64,000 bases of DNA. Source: Neisseria leonii. Its GTDB lineage: Bacteria; Pseudomonadota; Gammaproteobacteria; Burkholderiales; Neisseriaceae. A program made the translations under genes and the position numbers. Shown in pieces: positions 1 to 8,864 of this stretch; within the stretch, counting starts at the first letter, position 1, and each line of letters begins with the position of its first letter. Under the pieces are notes generated by a model. It worked only from the letters and a program-made list of their open reading frames with translations. It ran no database searches and was not told the DNA's origin. The stretch is from positions 1,302,001 through 1,366,000 of the forward strand of contig NZ_CP145606.1 of NCBI RefSeq assembly GCF_028776105.2. Reading direction: 5' to 3'.

Positions 1-374
1 AAGACAAACGCATCGAAACGCTCAGCGGCGGCGAGCAGCAGCGTGCGGCCATTATCCGCGCCCTGCTGCAACAGCCCGAACTGCTGATGCTGGACGAGCC
101 GACCAACCATCTCGACGTACACTACCAACACCGTCTGATGCACCACCTGCAAACGCTGCCGCAACAGGGCACCACCGTGGTGATGGTGCTGCACGATCTG
201 AATCTGGCCGCCCATTACAGCAGCCACGCCCTGCTGATGGACAAAGGGGGCGTGGCCGCATCAGGCGCAACGGCACAAGTGATGGATACCGCCCTGCTGA
301 GCCGTATCTATGATTGGCCGATATGCGCCTATCGGGCAAACGGCAAAACCTGGTTTCAGGCCGCAACCTTATAA
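1..374 (+). CDS. Iron-siderophore/haem ABC transporter ATP-binding protein, 3' part
   Basis: This is the C-terminal part of an ABC ATPase that begins before the window. The open frame shows the signature LSGGEQQR (nt 21-44), Walker B LLMLDEP, the D-loop TNHLD and the switch histidine in MVLHDLN. The run of these motifs and the short C-terminal tail are like the FecE/FhuC/BtuD group, which powers import of ferric siderophores, haem or cobalamin from the cytoplasmic face. The substrate cannot be told from the ATPase alone. The frame ends at 374 and is followed by an inverted DUS pair. Confidence 0.85.
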   Translation, partial: DKRIETLSGGEQQRAAIIRALLQQPELLMLDEPTNHLDVHYQHRLMHHLQTLPQQGTTVVMVLHDLNLAAHYSSHALLMDKGGVAASGATAQVMDTALLSRIYDWPICAYRANGKTWFQAATL

Positions 375-392
375 GCAATTGGGGACATGCCA

Positions 393-433
393 AAGGCCGT
401 CTGAAAACGCTTCATCTGTTTTCAGACGGCCTT
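393..433. terminator. Inverted DUS pair (terminator-like hairpin)
   Basis: AAGGCCGTCTGAAAA and its complement TTTTCAGACGGCCTT are separated by 11 bases. The pair lies between the convergent ABC ATPase and tldD genes. In Neisseria such inverted uptake sequences commonly act as bidirectional terminators. Confidence 0.75.
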
Positions 434-472
434 GATGTTACCAACCGTCGCGGACGGCCAGACTTCGGACGG

Positions 473-1915
473 CTAATGCTCGCTGCCGCCCACAATCAAC
501 CCGGCATCGATTTTCAGCGTCGGCTGCCCCACGCCCACCGGCACACTCTGGCCGTCTTTACCGCACACGCCCACGCCTTTGTCCAAAGCCGTATCGTTAC
601 CGATCATGGACACGTGTTTCAACACTTCCGGCCCGTTGCCGATAATCGTCGCCCCTTTCACCGGATACTGCAATTTACCGTTTTCCACCCACCATGCCTC
701 GGAAGCGGAAAACACGAATTTGCCGCTGGTGATGTCCACTTGGCCGCCGCCGAAATTGACCGCGTAAATGCCTTGGTCCACCGATGCGATGATTTCCTGC
801 GCGTCATACTGTCCGTTTTCCATAAACGTATTCGTCATGCGCGGCATGGGCGCGGAAGAATAACTTTCGCGGCGGCCGTTGCCCGTTACCGGCACGCCCA
901 TCAGGCGGGCATTGGTTTCGTCTTGCAGATAGCCGGTCAGAATACCGTCTTCAATCAAGACGGTACGGCCGGTGGGGTTGCCCTCGTCGTCGATATTGAG
1001 CGAACCGCGCCGGTCGGCCAGATTGCCCTGATCGACTACGGTAACGCCCTTGGCCGCCACCCGCTGCCCGATGCGTCCGGCAAACGCACTCGTGCCTTTG
1101 CGGTTGAAATCGCCTTCCAAACCGTGCCCCACCGCCTCGTGCAGCAGCACACCCGGCCAGCCGCTGCCCAACACGACCGTCATCGCACCCGCCGGCGCGG
1201 GGCGTGCTTCCAGATTCACCAAAGCCTGCTGCACGGCCGTCTGCACATATTCCTGCAATTTCACCTCATCGAAATAAGCCAAATCAAAACGGCCGCCGCC
1301 ACCCGCCGACCCCATCTCGCGCCGCTGCCCCTGCTGTGCAATCACGCTGACGCTCAGACGCACCAGCGGACGGATATCCGCCGCATGGCGGCCGTCCAGC
1401 CGCGCAATGTAGATTAAATCGTATTCGCAGGTCAGCCCCGCCATCACCTGCACTACGCGCGGATCCGCCGCCTTGGCCAAAGCCTCCACACGGTTGAGCA
1501 GGGCGACTTTGTCCGCCGAATCCAAACTGTGAATCGGATTGCCGCTGCCGTGCACCGCCGAGGCCGTCTGAATAGCGGTATCCGGCACCTGAAACCGGCC
1601 GCCTGCCGCGCCGATGGCTTTGACCGTATCGGCCGAACGCAGAATACTGTCCGCATTCAGGCTGTCGGCATAGGCAAAAGCCGTTTTCTCACCGGCCACC
1701 GCCCGTACGCCCACACCCTGATCAATCTGGAAGCTGCCCGACTTCACCAGCCCTTCTTCCAAATGCCAGCTTTCAAACGCCGTCCGCTGGCAGTATATAT
1801 CGGCAAAATCCACATGGCGGCTGCCGATGCGTGCCAGCGCACCCGCCAGTATGTCCGGTGCCAGCCCGTTGGCCGCCAGCAAATCGCGGCACACCGTTTC
1901 ATGATGTGTCTGCAT
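473..1915 (-). CDS. tldD: Metalloprotease TldD
   Basis: 480 aa, close to the 481 aa of E. coli TldD and similar along the whole length. TldD with TldE/PmbA forms a zinc protease that unfolds and cleaves peptides such as microcin B17 precursor and the antitoxin CcdA. The zinc motif HEAVGH is at about residues 259-264, followed by GLEGDFNRKG. The C-terminal VGVCGKDGQ block is also typical. A GTG four codons upstream (1927) is open, but the ATG at 1915 has a GGAA-type ribosome site at good spacing. No pmbA partner is in the window. Confidence 0.96.
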   Translation of the reverse strand: MQTHHETVCRDLLAANGLAPDILAGALARIGSRHVDFADIYCQRTAFESWHLEEGLVKSGSFQIDQGVGVRAVAGEKTAFAYADSLNADSILRSADTVKAIGAAGGRFQVPDTAIQTASAVHGSGNPIHSLDSADKVALLNRVEALAKAADPRVVQVMAGLTCEYDLIYIARLDGRHAADIRPLVRLSVSVIAQQGQRREMGSAGGGGRFDLAYFDEVKLQEYVQTAVQQALVNLEARPAPAGAMTVVLGSGWPGVLLHEAVGHGLEGDFNRKGTSAFAGRIGQRVAAKGVTVVDQGNLADRRGSLNIDDEGNPTGRTVLIEDGILTGYLQDETNARLMGVPVTGNGRRESYSSAPMPRMTNTFMENGQYDAQEIIASVDQGIYAVNFGGGQVDITSGKFVFSASEAWWVENGKLQYPVKGATIIGNGPEVLKHVSMIGNDTALDKGVGVCGKDGQSVPVGVGQPTLKIDAGLIVGGSEH

Positions 1916-1927
1916 AACATTTTCCAC

Positions 1928-2071
1928 TATTCAAACGGCTGCCATTATACGGCAGTTTGGCGGCGTCTTTGTACCGCTGCCCACCCTGCTGCCCAAACAA
2001 CAAACATTAAAATAAATTCATTTTAAATTCATTCGCTTATAAAAAATCTCGCTGATTTTCAAAAGATACTA
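1928..2071. other. AT-rich intergenic region upstream of tldD
   Basis: Non-coding DNA between the tldD start and the Fur-controlled promoter. It grows more AT-rich toward 2040 and probably carries the tldD promoter on the minus strand. I saw no further feature. Confidence 0.5.
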
Positions 2072-2099
2072 TTGATAATAATTATCGTTTTATTATAAT
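2072..2099 (+). promoter_or_regulatory. Sigma-70 promoter overlapped by a Fur box
   Basis: TTGATA (2072-2077), a 16-base spacer and TATAAT (2094-2099) form a near-consensus promoter. The 13-bp perfect inverted repeat GATAATAATTATC (2074-2086) covers the -35 and spacer and matches the Fur consensus half-sites. Repression by Fe-loaded Fur is the expected control. The start site would be near 2106. Confidence 0.8.
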
Positions 2100-2105
2100 A
2101 GGCCT

Positions 2106-2253
2106 ACCGATTACTCAGTCGGCCATTAAACACCCCAAAATCTTTTTTATTTAACGCATATACGGAGCCTGCTTATACGACTGACCTTCCGATTCCCTCA
2201 TACTCAAAACCAAAGCCGCGCCCCGCTGTTCCGACAGCGGGGCGCGGCTTATC
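2106..2253 (+). ncRNA. nrrF: Candidate Fur-repressed small RNA, NrrF-like
   Basis: A promoter with a Fur box fires into about 150 bases that contain no open reading frame of note and end in a very strong terminator hairpin. The predicted RNA has a 5' hairpin (CCGA/TCGG, 2107-2122), a U-rich unpaired stretch around 2140-2155 suitable for Hfq, and the terminator stem. Size and design match NrrF, the roughly 150-nt iron-responsive RNA of N. meningitidis and N. gonorrhoeae that down-regulates sdh mRNA. I identify it by architecture only, not by alignment; it could be a different Fur-regulated RNA. Confidence 0.65.
2213..2249 (+). terminator. Strong intrinsic terminator
   Basis: A 17/18-bp perfect stem with a 4-base loop: left arm AAGCCGCGCCCCGCTGT, loop TCCG, right arm ACAGCGGGGCGCGGCTT. 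It would end the Fur-controlled RNA. It is followed by TTATC rather than a long U tract. Confidence 0.8.
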
Positions 2254-2318
2254 AATTGCCCCGTCCTGTTTTATAATCGGCCGCACCTGCCGCCAAACAC
2301 GCGGCCAACCGCCGTTTT

Positions 2319-2358
2319 AGCTTCGCAGAAACTCGCTGCGCTCGTTTTCAGACGGCCT
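2319..2358. repeat. Single unit of the DUS-anchored 30-bp repeat
   Basis: GTTTTAGCTTCGCAGAAACT followed by CGCTGCGCTCG and TTTTCAGACGGCC, just upstream of trpC. This is the minimal form of the composite repeat seen at many other places in the window. Confidence 0.7.
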
Positions 2359-2376
2359 CTTTTTTACGGACGCACC

Positions 2377-3162
2377 ATGAGCGATATTCTCAACCGAATC
2401 CTGACCACCAAAGCCGCCGAAGTGGCCGCCGCCAAAGCCGCCCTGCCCTTGGAAACCCTCAAACGTCAGGCCGAAACCGCCCCGCCGGTGCGCGGTTTTA
2501 CCGATGCCCTGCGGCGCAAACACGCCGCCGGCCTGCCCGCCGTTATCGCAGAAATCAAAAAAGCCAGTCCGTCTAAAGGCCTCATCCGCCCCGACTTCCA
2601 ACCGGCACAACATGCCCGCGACTACGAACGCGCCGGTGCGGCCTGCCTGTCCGTACTCACGGACGAACCCTATTTCCAAGGCTCGCCCGACTATCTCAAA
2701 GCGGCACGCGAAGCCGTTTCCCTGCCCGTGTTGCGCAAAGATTTTATTATTGACGAATACCAAATCTACCAAGCCCGTGCCTGGGGTGCCGATGCCGTCC
2801 TGCTGATTGCCGCCGCCCTGAGCCGCACCGAACTGGAACATTTCGAGCAGGTAGCGCACAGTTTGGACATGGCCGTCCTGCTCGAACTGCACGATGCGGC
2901 CGAACTGGAAAAATGCCGCAACCTCACCACACCGCTGCACGGCGTGAACAACCGCAACCTGCGCACCTTTGAAGTCGATTTGCAGCAAACCCTGCAACTG
3001 CTCCCCGATCTGGCCGGCCGCATCGTGATTACCGAAAGCGGCATACGCGATAAAGCCGATGTCGATTTCATGCGCCGCCACGGCGTGCACACCTTTCTCA
3101 TCGGCGAAACCTTTATGCGCGCCGACGACATCTGCGCCGAAGTCGGAAAATTGTTTGAATAG
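2377..3162 (+). CDS. trpC: Indole-3-glycerol phosphate synthase
   Basis: 261 aa, the normal length for monofunctional TrpC. It closes the indole ring of 1-(2-carboxyphenylamino)-1-deoxyribulose 5-phosphate in tryptophan synthesis. Visible motifs are [11 protein letters not shown] (catalytic Lys and phosphate site), LRKDF, the NNRNL loop, ITESGI and FLIGE, in TIM-barrel order. It stands alone, without other trp genes, as is common where trp genes are scattered. The start ATG at 2377 has only a weak ribosome site. Confidence 0.96.
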   Translation: MSDILNRILTTKAAEVAAAKAALPLETLKRQAETAPPVRGFTDALRRKHAAGLPAVIAEIKKASPSKGLIRPDFQPAQHARDYERAGAACLSVLTDEPYFQGSPDYLKAAREAVSLPVLRKDFIIDEYQIYQARAWGADAVLLIAAALSRTELEHFEQVAHSLDMAVLLELHDAAELEKCRNLTTPLHGVNNRNLRTFEVDLQQTLQLLPDLAGRIVITESGIRDKADVDFMRRHGVHTFLIGETFMRADDICAEVGKLFE

Positions 3163-3552
3163 ACCATGTTAAACCGCCCGAACGTAGGTCGGATACGGGC
3201 CTGCGTCCAACTGACCGCTCAAACGTAGGTCGGATTCTCGAATCCGACTGCATCCGCCCGATACCGTCAGGAATGTCGGATACAGAGTATCCGACCTACT
3301 TTTCATGATACAGCCGATCAGATTCGGTACTTTAATTCAGCCATTTCCCGATACTGTCCGAACCATATCGGACACCCGCCTGCGCCCGACCACCAGCCCA
3401 ATCGTAGGTCGGATTCTCGAATCCGACTTCACCCACCCAATACCGCCTGGCAAGTCGGATACGGAGTATCCGACCTATCTCATGCAGCACCGCTTTCAGA
3501 CGGCCGGGACGATTTGCGGTATAATCGCCTATCATTTTCAGCCTGCACAACC
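3163..3552. repeat. Gap with GTCGGAT palindromes and the map promoter
   Basis: No gene. Two near-identical blocks each hold GTAGGTCGGATTCTCGAATC CGAC (3225-3248, 3404-3427) and the palindrome opening GTCGGATAC and closing GTATCCGACCTA(C) (3275-3299, 3454-3477). A half copy is at 3184. A DUS lies at 3494-3504. TATAAT at 3520-3525 is a likely -10 element for map. Confidence 0.75.
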
Positions 3553-4329
3553 ATGACCGTTATCATCAAAACCCCCGAAGAAATCGAGAAGATGCGCGAA
3601 CTGGGCCGTTTGGCGGCCGAAGCCTTGGACTATATCGGCCCCTTCGTCAAACCCGGCATCACCACCAACGAAATCGACCGCCTGATTCACGATTACCATA
3701 TCAATGTACAGGGCGGCTATCCCGCCCCGCTCCACTACGGCAACCCGCCCTACCCCAAATCGTGCTGCACCTCGGTCAATCACGTTATCTGCCACGGCAT
3801 TCCCAACGACAAGCCGCTCAAAGAGGGCGACATTCTCAATATCGATGTCACGATTAAAAAAGACGGCTTTCACGGCGATTCCAGCCGTATGTTCGCGGTA
3901 GGCAAAATCAGCCCGCAGGCACAGCGGCTGATTGACGTGACCCACGAAAGCATGATGGCGGGCATCGCCGCCGTCAAACCCGGCGCCACTTTGGGCGACA
4001 TCGGCCACGCCTGCCAAACGGTTGCCGAAAACGCGGGTTATTCGGTGGTACAGGAATTTTGCGGCCACGGCATCGGCCGCAGCTTCCACGAAGCCCCGCA
4101 AGTGCTGCATTACGGCCGCAAGGGGCAGGGCATGAAACTGGCACCGGGCATGATTTTCACCATCGAGCCGATGATCAACCAAGGCAAACGCCATCTGCGT
4201 ATACTGGCCGACGGCTGGACGGTGGTTACCAAAGACCGTTCGCTGTCCGCCCAGTGGGAACATGAAGTACTGGTTACCGATACCGGCTGCGAAATCCTCA
4301 CCGTCAGCCCCGCCACCGGCAAACCGTAA
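3553..4329 (+). CDS. map: Methionine aminopeptidase, type I
   Basis: 258 aa. Removes the initiator methionine from new proteins. The five metal ligands can be placed: two Asp in NIDVTIKKDGFHGDSS, His in GHGIGRSFHE, Glu in FTIEPMI and Glu in QWEHEV. The start at 3553 gives MTVIIKTPEEIEKM, the usual N-terminus; an ATG 13 codons upstream would run into the promoter. TATAAT lies 28 bases upstream. Confidence 0.96.
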   Translation: MTVIIKTPEEIEKMRELGRLAAEALDYIGPFVKPGITTNEIDRLIHDYHINVQGGYPAPLHYGNPPYPKSCCTSVNHVICHGIPNDKPLKEGDILNIDVTIKKDGFHGDSSRMFAVGKISPQAQRLIDVTHESMMAGIAAVKPGATLGDIGHACQTVAENAGYSVVQEFCGHGIGRSFHEAPQVLHYGRKGQGMKLAPGMIFTIEPMINQGKRHLRILADGWTVVTKDRSLSAQWEHEVLVTDTGCEILTVSPATGKP

Positions 4330-4500
4330 ACATCAAGGCCGTCTGAAAACGAGCGCAGCGGGTTTCTGCGAAGCTAAAACGCATGAAATGCCTTGTCGGA
4401 TACAAATATCCGACCTACATGGGAGCAAAGCGGGTTTCTGCGCAGCAGAACGAAGTCATGCTAGCCTCTCAGAAACAGCGGTTTCAGACGGCCCGTTATC
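4330..4500. repeat. Composite intergenic repeat: DUS, 30-bp unit, palindrome, 30-bp unit
   Basis: Directly after map: AAGGCCGTCTGAAAACGAGC, then GGGTTTCTGCGAAGCTAAAAC, then the palindrome GTCGGATAC.../...GTATCCGAC type (4395-4418), then a second GGGTTTCTGCG unit and another DUS at about 4483-4493. Same order as the element at 6951-7187. Confidence 0.75.
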
Positions 4501-4582
4501 CCCGCAGAGTCAAAATCCGCAGCAAAACCAAAACAGTTTTCCTTCCATGCCTCCTGCTTCAAACCGGCACCCATAACGCAAA

Positions 4583-4612
4583 AATCACGGCCGAACTGCT
4601 CCGGCCGTGATT
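4583..4612 (-). terminator. Intrinsic terminator of tyrB
   Basis: On the minus strand, stem AATCACGGCC / GGCCGTGATT followed by a T run (TTTTTGCG). It sits 21 bases past the tyrB stop codon. Confidence 0.85.
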
Positions 4613-4633
4613 GTCTGACACCGGCGTGCCTGT

Positions 4634-5824
4634 TTACTGCAACACGGCCGCCATGGCATCGGCCACATAATCGATATTCGACTCGTTCAGTCCCGCCACG
4701 CACATCCGCCCGCTGCCCACCAGATAAACGGCAAATTCGTCCTGCAAACGCTGCACCTGTGCGGGGTTCAGGCCGGTGTAACTGAACATGCCGCGCTGTT
4801 TGATAAAGTAGTCAAAGTTGCGCCCGGGCAGTTTGCGGCTGAGCGTGTCGTACAGTTTTTGGCGCATGGCGCGGATACGGCCGCGCATGGCCGCCACCTC
4901 GTTTTCCCAGCTTTGGCGCAGCTCAGGCGTATTCATCACGGCGGCAGTAATAAACGCACCGTGGGCGGGCGGGCTGGAATAGATGCGGCGCACACCGAAT
5001 TTCAGACGGCTGAGTACCCGTTCCGCCTCTGCCGCCGTCGGGCAGACCACGCTCAAACCGCCGACCCTCTCGCCGTACAGCGACAGGTTTTTGGAAAACG
5101 AATTGCTCACAAATACCGTCAGCCCCATCTCGGCCGCTTTGTGAATGGCATAAGCATCTTCCTGCAAGCCGTCGCCGAAGCCCTGATAGGCGATGTCCAT
5201 AAACGGAATCAGCCCGCGCTGTTTCACCGCCGCCAAAAGCGTATCCCATTGATCACGGCTCAAATCCACACCGGTGGGGTTGTGGCAGCAGGGGTGCAGC
5301 AGCACCACGCTGCGTTCGGGCAGACCGTTGAAAAAATCGAGCATCGCATCAAAGCGCACGCCGACCGTTTCGGCATCGTAATAGGGATAAGTGCCGACGG
5401 TGCAGCCCGCCCCCTCAAAAATCGATTTGTGGTTGTCCCAAGTCGGGTCGCTCACATACACCTCGGCATCGGGAAACCACTGGTGCAGAAAATCCGCCCC
5501 CAATTTCAACGCACCCGACCCGCCCAAAGTCTGCACCGTGGCAATCCGCCCTTCGTCCAAAGCCGCACAGCCGGCAAACAGCAATTCCTGCACCGCGCGG
5601 CGGTATTCGGCCAGGCCCTCCATCGGCAGGTAACTGCGCGGCTGCGGTTCGGCGGCACGCGCTTTCTCGGCAGCGGCCACACTCGCCGGCACGGGCAGAC
5701 GGCCGTTTTCGTCAAAATAAATCCCGATGCCCAAATTCACTTTTTCCGCGCGCGGATCGTTCAGAAATTTTTCCACCAACCCCAAAATCGGGTCGCCCGC
5801 ATACGGTTCGACATGTCCGAACAT
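4634..5824 (-). CDS. tyrB: Aromatic amino acid aminotransferase
   Basis: 396 aa, class I PLP aminotransferase of the AspC/TyrB group. The PLP lysine is in [16 protein letters not shown], and the substrate-carboxylate Arg region is near the C-terminus. It would interconvert tyrosine, phenylalanine or aspartate with their 2-oxo acids. Aspartate versus aromatic preference cannot be read with certainty, but the name follows the usual neisserial annotation. It could supply 4-hydroxyphenylpyruvate to the hpd pathway at 39-40 kb. It has its own terminator downstream. Confidence 0.88.
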   Translation of the reverse strand: MFGHVEPYAGDPILGLVEKFLNDPRAEKVNLGIGIYFDENGRLPVPASVAAAEKARAAEPQPRSYLPMEGLAEYRRAVQELLFAGCAALDEGRIATVQTLGGSGALKLGADFLHQWFPDAEVYVSDPTWDNHKSIFEGAGCTVGTYPYYDAETVGVRFDAMLDFFNGLPERSVVLLHPCCHNPTGVDLSRDQWDTLLAAVKQRGLIPFMDIAYQGFGDGLQEDAYAIHKAAEMGLTVFVSNSFSKNLSLYGERVGGLSVVCPTAAEAERVLSRLKFGVRRIYSSPPAHGAFITAAVMNTPELRQSWENEVAAMRGRIRAMRQKLYDTLSRKLPGRNFDYFIKQRGMFSYTGLNPAQVQRLQDEFAVYLVGSGRMCVAGLNESNIDYVADAMAAVLQ

Positions 5825-5903
5825 CTCTTTTCTCCTTTTGACGATACAGATAAAGACTTTATTCTATGTCGGCAGAGGCCGTCTGAAAAGCCTGTTTGCC
5901 TGC

Positions 5904-5909
5904 TATAAT
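5904..5909 (+). promoter_or_regulatory. -10 element for dusA
   Basis: TATAAT at 5904-5909 places the transcription start near 5916. This favours the ATG at 5937 over the one at 5919 as the dusA start. Confidence 0.55.
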
Positions 5910-5936
5910 GGCCGCCTGATGAAAACGGATACCGCC

Positions 5937-6950
5937 ATGAACGCCATTCTGCCGCCGCGCCGCCTGTCCGTCGCGCCCATGCTCGACTGGACCGACCGCC
6001 ACTACCGCCACATGGCGCGCCAGATTACCCGCCACACTTGGCTCTACACCGAGATGATTAACGCCGGTGCCGTGATTTACGGCGATCCGGCGCGCTTTTT
6101 GCACAAAAACGAATGTGAAAACCCCGTCGCCCTGCAACTGGGCGGCAGCGAACCGGCGGCCTTGGCACAGGCGGCGGCCAAAGCGGCGGCTTTCGGTTAC
6201 GACGAAATCAACCTCAACTGCGGCTGCCCCAGCCCGCGCGTACAGAAAGGCGCGTTCGGAGCCTGCCTGATGAACGAAGCCGGTCTGGTCGCCGACTGTC
6301 TGAACGCCATGCGGGACGCTGCGCCCGACTGTGCGGTTACCGTCAAACACCGCATCGGCGTCGACCGCCAAACCGACTATCAGACCGTGGCCGATTTTGT
6401 CGGCACGCTGCGCGATAAAACCGCCTGCACCACCTTTATCGTCCATGCGCGCAATGCCTGGCTGGACGGCCTGTCGCCGAAAGAAAACCGCGAAGTGCCG
6501 CCCCTGAAATACGATTATGTGTACCGCCTGAAACAGGAATTTCCCGATTTGGAAATCATCATCAACGGCGGCATCACCACCAACAGCGAAATCGCCGCTC
6601 ATCTGCAATATGTCGACGGCGTGATGGTCGGGCGCGAGTGCTACCACAATCCGATGATTATGCGCGACTGGGACCGGCTGTTTTACGGCGATACCCGCGC
6701 GCCGATTGAGTTGGACGAGCTGGTCGGCCGTCTGAAACACTATGCCGAAACGCAGATTGCCGCCGGAAACGGCACGATTCTGCGCCATATGGCGCGCCAT
6801 TATCTGGGGCTGATGCACGGCTTGAACGGTGCGCGCGTCTGGCGGCGTATGCTGTCCGATGCCGCCCTGCTCAAACCGAACAATCCCGAGCTGATTGCTG
6901 CCGCATGGGCCGAAGTGCAGAAACACGCGCATACCCGTCAGGCCGTCTGA
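5937..6950 (+). CDS. dusA: tRNA-dihydrouridine(20/20a) synthase DusA
   Basis: 337 aa with the 5937 start (343 aa from 5919). The FMN enzyme reduces uridines in the tRNA D-loop. APMLDWTDRH near the N-terminus, the catalytic cysteine in NCGCPSPRVQKG, the INGGI phosphate loop and GREC are all present and in DusA order. The stop codon is the TGA of a downstream DUS, so the protein ends Gln-Ala-Val. Confidence 0.95.
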   Translation: MNAILPPRRLSVAPMLDWTDRHYRHMARQITRHTWLYTEMINAGAVIYGDPARFLHKNECENPVALQLGGSEPAALAQAAAKAAAFGYDEINLNCGCPSPRVQKGAFGACLMNEAGLVADCLNAMRDAAPDCAVTVKHRIGVDRQTDYQTVADFVGTLRDKTACTTFIVHARNAWLDGLSPKENREVPPLKYDYVYRLKQEFPDLEIIINGGITTNSEIAAHLQYVDGVMVGRECYHNPMIMRDWDRLFYGDTRAPIELDELVGRLKHYAETQIAAGNGTILRHMARHYLGLMHGLNGARVWRRMLSDAALLKPNNPELIAAAWAEVQKHAHTRQAV

Positions 6951-7187
6951 AAATAGTGCGCAGCACGATTTCTGCGAAGCTAAAACGAGCAAAGCGGGTT
7001 TCTGCGGAGCTAAAACGAATGAAACTGCTTTTGTCGGATACAAGTATCCGACCTACATGAGAACGCAGCGGTTCTGCAAAGCCAAAACGAGCGAAACTGC
7101 TTTTGTCGGATACAAGTATCCGACCTACATGAGAACGCAGCGGTTCTGCAAAGCCAAAACCCGCAGCCGAATCTATAAGGAATCTGC
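6951..7187. repeat. Composite repeat element with an internal 72-bp tandem duplication
   Basis: The order is DUS, an inverted ATAGTGCGCAGCAC-type unit, two 30-bp units (TTTCTGCGAAGCTAAAACG), then two direct copies of a 72-bp block (7021-7092 and 7093-7160). Each copy holds the palindrome GTCGGATACAAGTATCCGAC followed by CTAC. The element fills almost the whole dusA-lysE gap. AAGGA at 7177-7181 is the ribosome site of the next gene. Confidence 0.8.
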
Positions 7188-7811
7188 ATGACAACCGTTA
7201 TCGGTACTTATCTGCTCACCGTTCTGCTGTTTCTGGTTCTGCCCGGGCCGGTGAATCTGGCGGTGGTGGACCATGCCGCACGCGGCGGCTGGAAAGGCGC
7301 GCTGCTGGCCGTGTTCGGCAGCAATCTGGCTTCGCTGGTGCTGATTCTGGCAGCCGGCTTGATGCTCGACGGCTTGGGACGGATACACGAATCGTTGCTT
7401 GATGTGCTGGCGGCGGTCGGCGGCCTGTACCTGCTGTATTACGGCAGCCGTTTGTGGCACAGCCGCCACGACCTGCCCGCCGCCGAAAGCGCGCCTGCCG
7501 CACGCGGACACGGCGCGAAAATCGTCGCCTCCGCCTTTATCATCGGCATTTCCAATCCGAAAGACGTGGTCTTTTTTATGACCTTTTTCCCGCCGTTTAT
7601 CGTGCGGCTGGGTTGGGATTTGTGGCCGGGGCTGCTGTTGCTGACGGCCTTGTGGTGCCTCTTGGATTACGCGGTTTTGCTTGCCTACGGCATGGGTGCG
7701 GCCAAAATCATCACACCCGCGCGCGCCCGTACCGTTCATACCGCGTGCGCCGCCCTGTTTATCCTGATCGGCCTGTACGCTTTCGGCAGCGGCATCGGCC
7801 GTTTTATCTGA
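7188..7811 (+). CDS. LysE/RhtB family exporter
   Basis: 207 aa, strongly hydrophobic, with about six membrane helices. PGPVNLAV near residue 19 is the helix-1 motif of LysE/RhtB amino-acid exporters, and [11 protein letters not shown] in the middle is their second hallmark. The natural substrate (homoserine, threonine, lysine or another) cannot be told. AAGGA ribosome site 6 bases before the ATG. It is followed by thyA with a 16-base gap, so the two are probably co-transcribed. Confidence 0.88.
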   Translation: MTTVIGTYLLTVLLFLVLPGPVNLAVVDHAARGGWKGALLAVFGSNLASLVLILAAGLMLDGLGRIHESLLDVLAAVGGLYLLYYGSRLWHSRHDLPAAESAPAARGHGAKIVASAFIIGISNPKDVVFFMTFFPPFIVRLGWDLWPGLLLLTALWCLLDYAVLLAYGMGAAKIITPARARTVHTACAALFILIGLYAFGSGIGRFI

Positions 7812-7827
7812 CAAACGGAAACTGTTT

Positions 7828-8622
7828 ATGAAAGCTTATTTAGACCTGATGCGCCATGTGCTGGAAAACGGCCGCGACAAATCCGACCGCACCGGCACCG
7901 GTACACGCTCGATATTCGGCTACCAGATGCGCTTTGACTTAAACGCGGGCTTCCCGCTTTTAACCACCAAAAAACTCCACCTGCGCTCCATCATTCACGA
8001 ACTGTTGTGGTTTCTCAAAGGCGACACCAACATCCAATACCTGAAAGACAACCAAGTATCGATTTGGGACGAATGGGCGGACGAGAACGGCGATTTGGGG
8101 CCGGTGTATGGTTATCAGTGGCGCAGCTGGCCGACACCCGACGGCGGCCATATCGACCAGATTCAGAACATCATCGACCAAATCCGAACCGCCCCCGATT
8201 CGCGCCGCATCATCGTTTCGGCATGGAATCCCGCGCTGGTCGATCAGATGGCACTGCCGCCCTGCCACGCGCTGTTCCAGTTTTACGTGGCCGACGGCCG
8301 CCTGTCGTGCCAACTCTACCAGCGCAGTGCCGACATCTTTCTCGGCGTGCCGTTCAACATCGCCAGCTACGCGCTGCTCACCCTGATGCTGGCGCAGGTA
8401 TGCGGCCTGCGGCCGGGCGAATTTGTCCACACCTTCGGCGATGCCCACCTCTACCGCAATCATTTTGAACAGGCCCGGTTGCAGCTGGCCCGCGAACCGC
8501 GCGCCCTGCCGAAAATGACGCTCAATCCCGCCGTGGACGACTTGTTCGCCTTCACTTTCGACGACTTTACCCTGACGGATTACGACCCGCACCCGCACAT
8601 CAAAGCCCCCGTGGCCGTCTGA
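7828..8622 (+). CDS. thyA: Thymidylate synthase
   Basis: 264 aa, the same length as E. coli ThyA. It methylates dUMP to dTMP using methylene-tetrahydrofolate. The nucleophilic cysteine lies in [30 protein letters not shown] and [11 protein letters not shown] are also conserved blocks (dUMP and folate binding). The last two codons and the stop come from a DUS (GCCGTCTGA), so the protein ends Ala-Val. Confidence 0.97.
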   Translation: MKAYLDLMRHVLENGRDKSDRTGTGTRSIFGYQMRFDLNAGFPLLTTKKLHLRSIIHELLWFLKGDTNIQYLKDNQVSIWDEWADENGDLGPVYGYQWRSWPTPDGGHIDQIQNIIDQIRTAPDSRRIIVSAWNPALVDQMALPPCHALFQFYVADGRLSCQLYQRSADIFLGVPFNIASYALLTLMLAQVCGLRPGEFVHTFGDAHLYRNHFEQARLQLAREPRALPKMTLNPAVDDLFAFTFDDFTLTDYDPHPHIKAPVAV

Positions 8623-8787
8623 AATGTAGGTCGGATGCTCTGAATCCGGCATGAAGGCATGAGACAGTAGGCCGGATACTCCGTATCCGACACGGCCGCC
8701 CGTACCGGTCAAATGTCGGATGCTCTAAATCCGACACCTGCAAAAAACGCCATAAAAAAATATCGGACGACCTTGCCCGATATGTTC
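8623..8787. repeat. GTCGGAT-type palindrome cluster after thyA
   Basis: Three diverged copies of the GTAGGTCGGAT.../...ATCCGAC palindrome at about 8626-8650, 8668-8692 and 8713-8738. No gene. Confidence 0.65.
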
Positions 8788-8830
8788 AAGGCCGTCTGAA
8801 AACGGTACACAACCCGTTTTCAGACGGCCT
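8788..8830. terminator. Inverted DUS pair between convergent genes
   Basis: AGGCCGTCTGAAAACGG paired with CCGTTTTCAGACGGCCT across a short loop, between thyA (plus) and lrgB (minus). A likely bidirectional terminator. Confidence 0.8.
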
Positions 8831-8864
8831 GATTTTTGACGGAACTTAATCCGCACCGCTGCGC

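Noticed and set aside
314..1417. 367-codon frame antisense to tldD
   Set aside because: Shadow of TldD; no ribosome site and composition typical of antisense frames.
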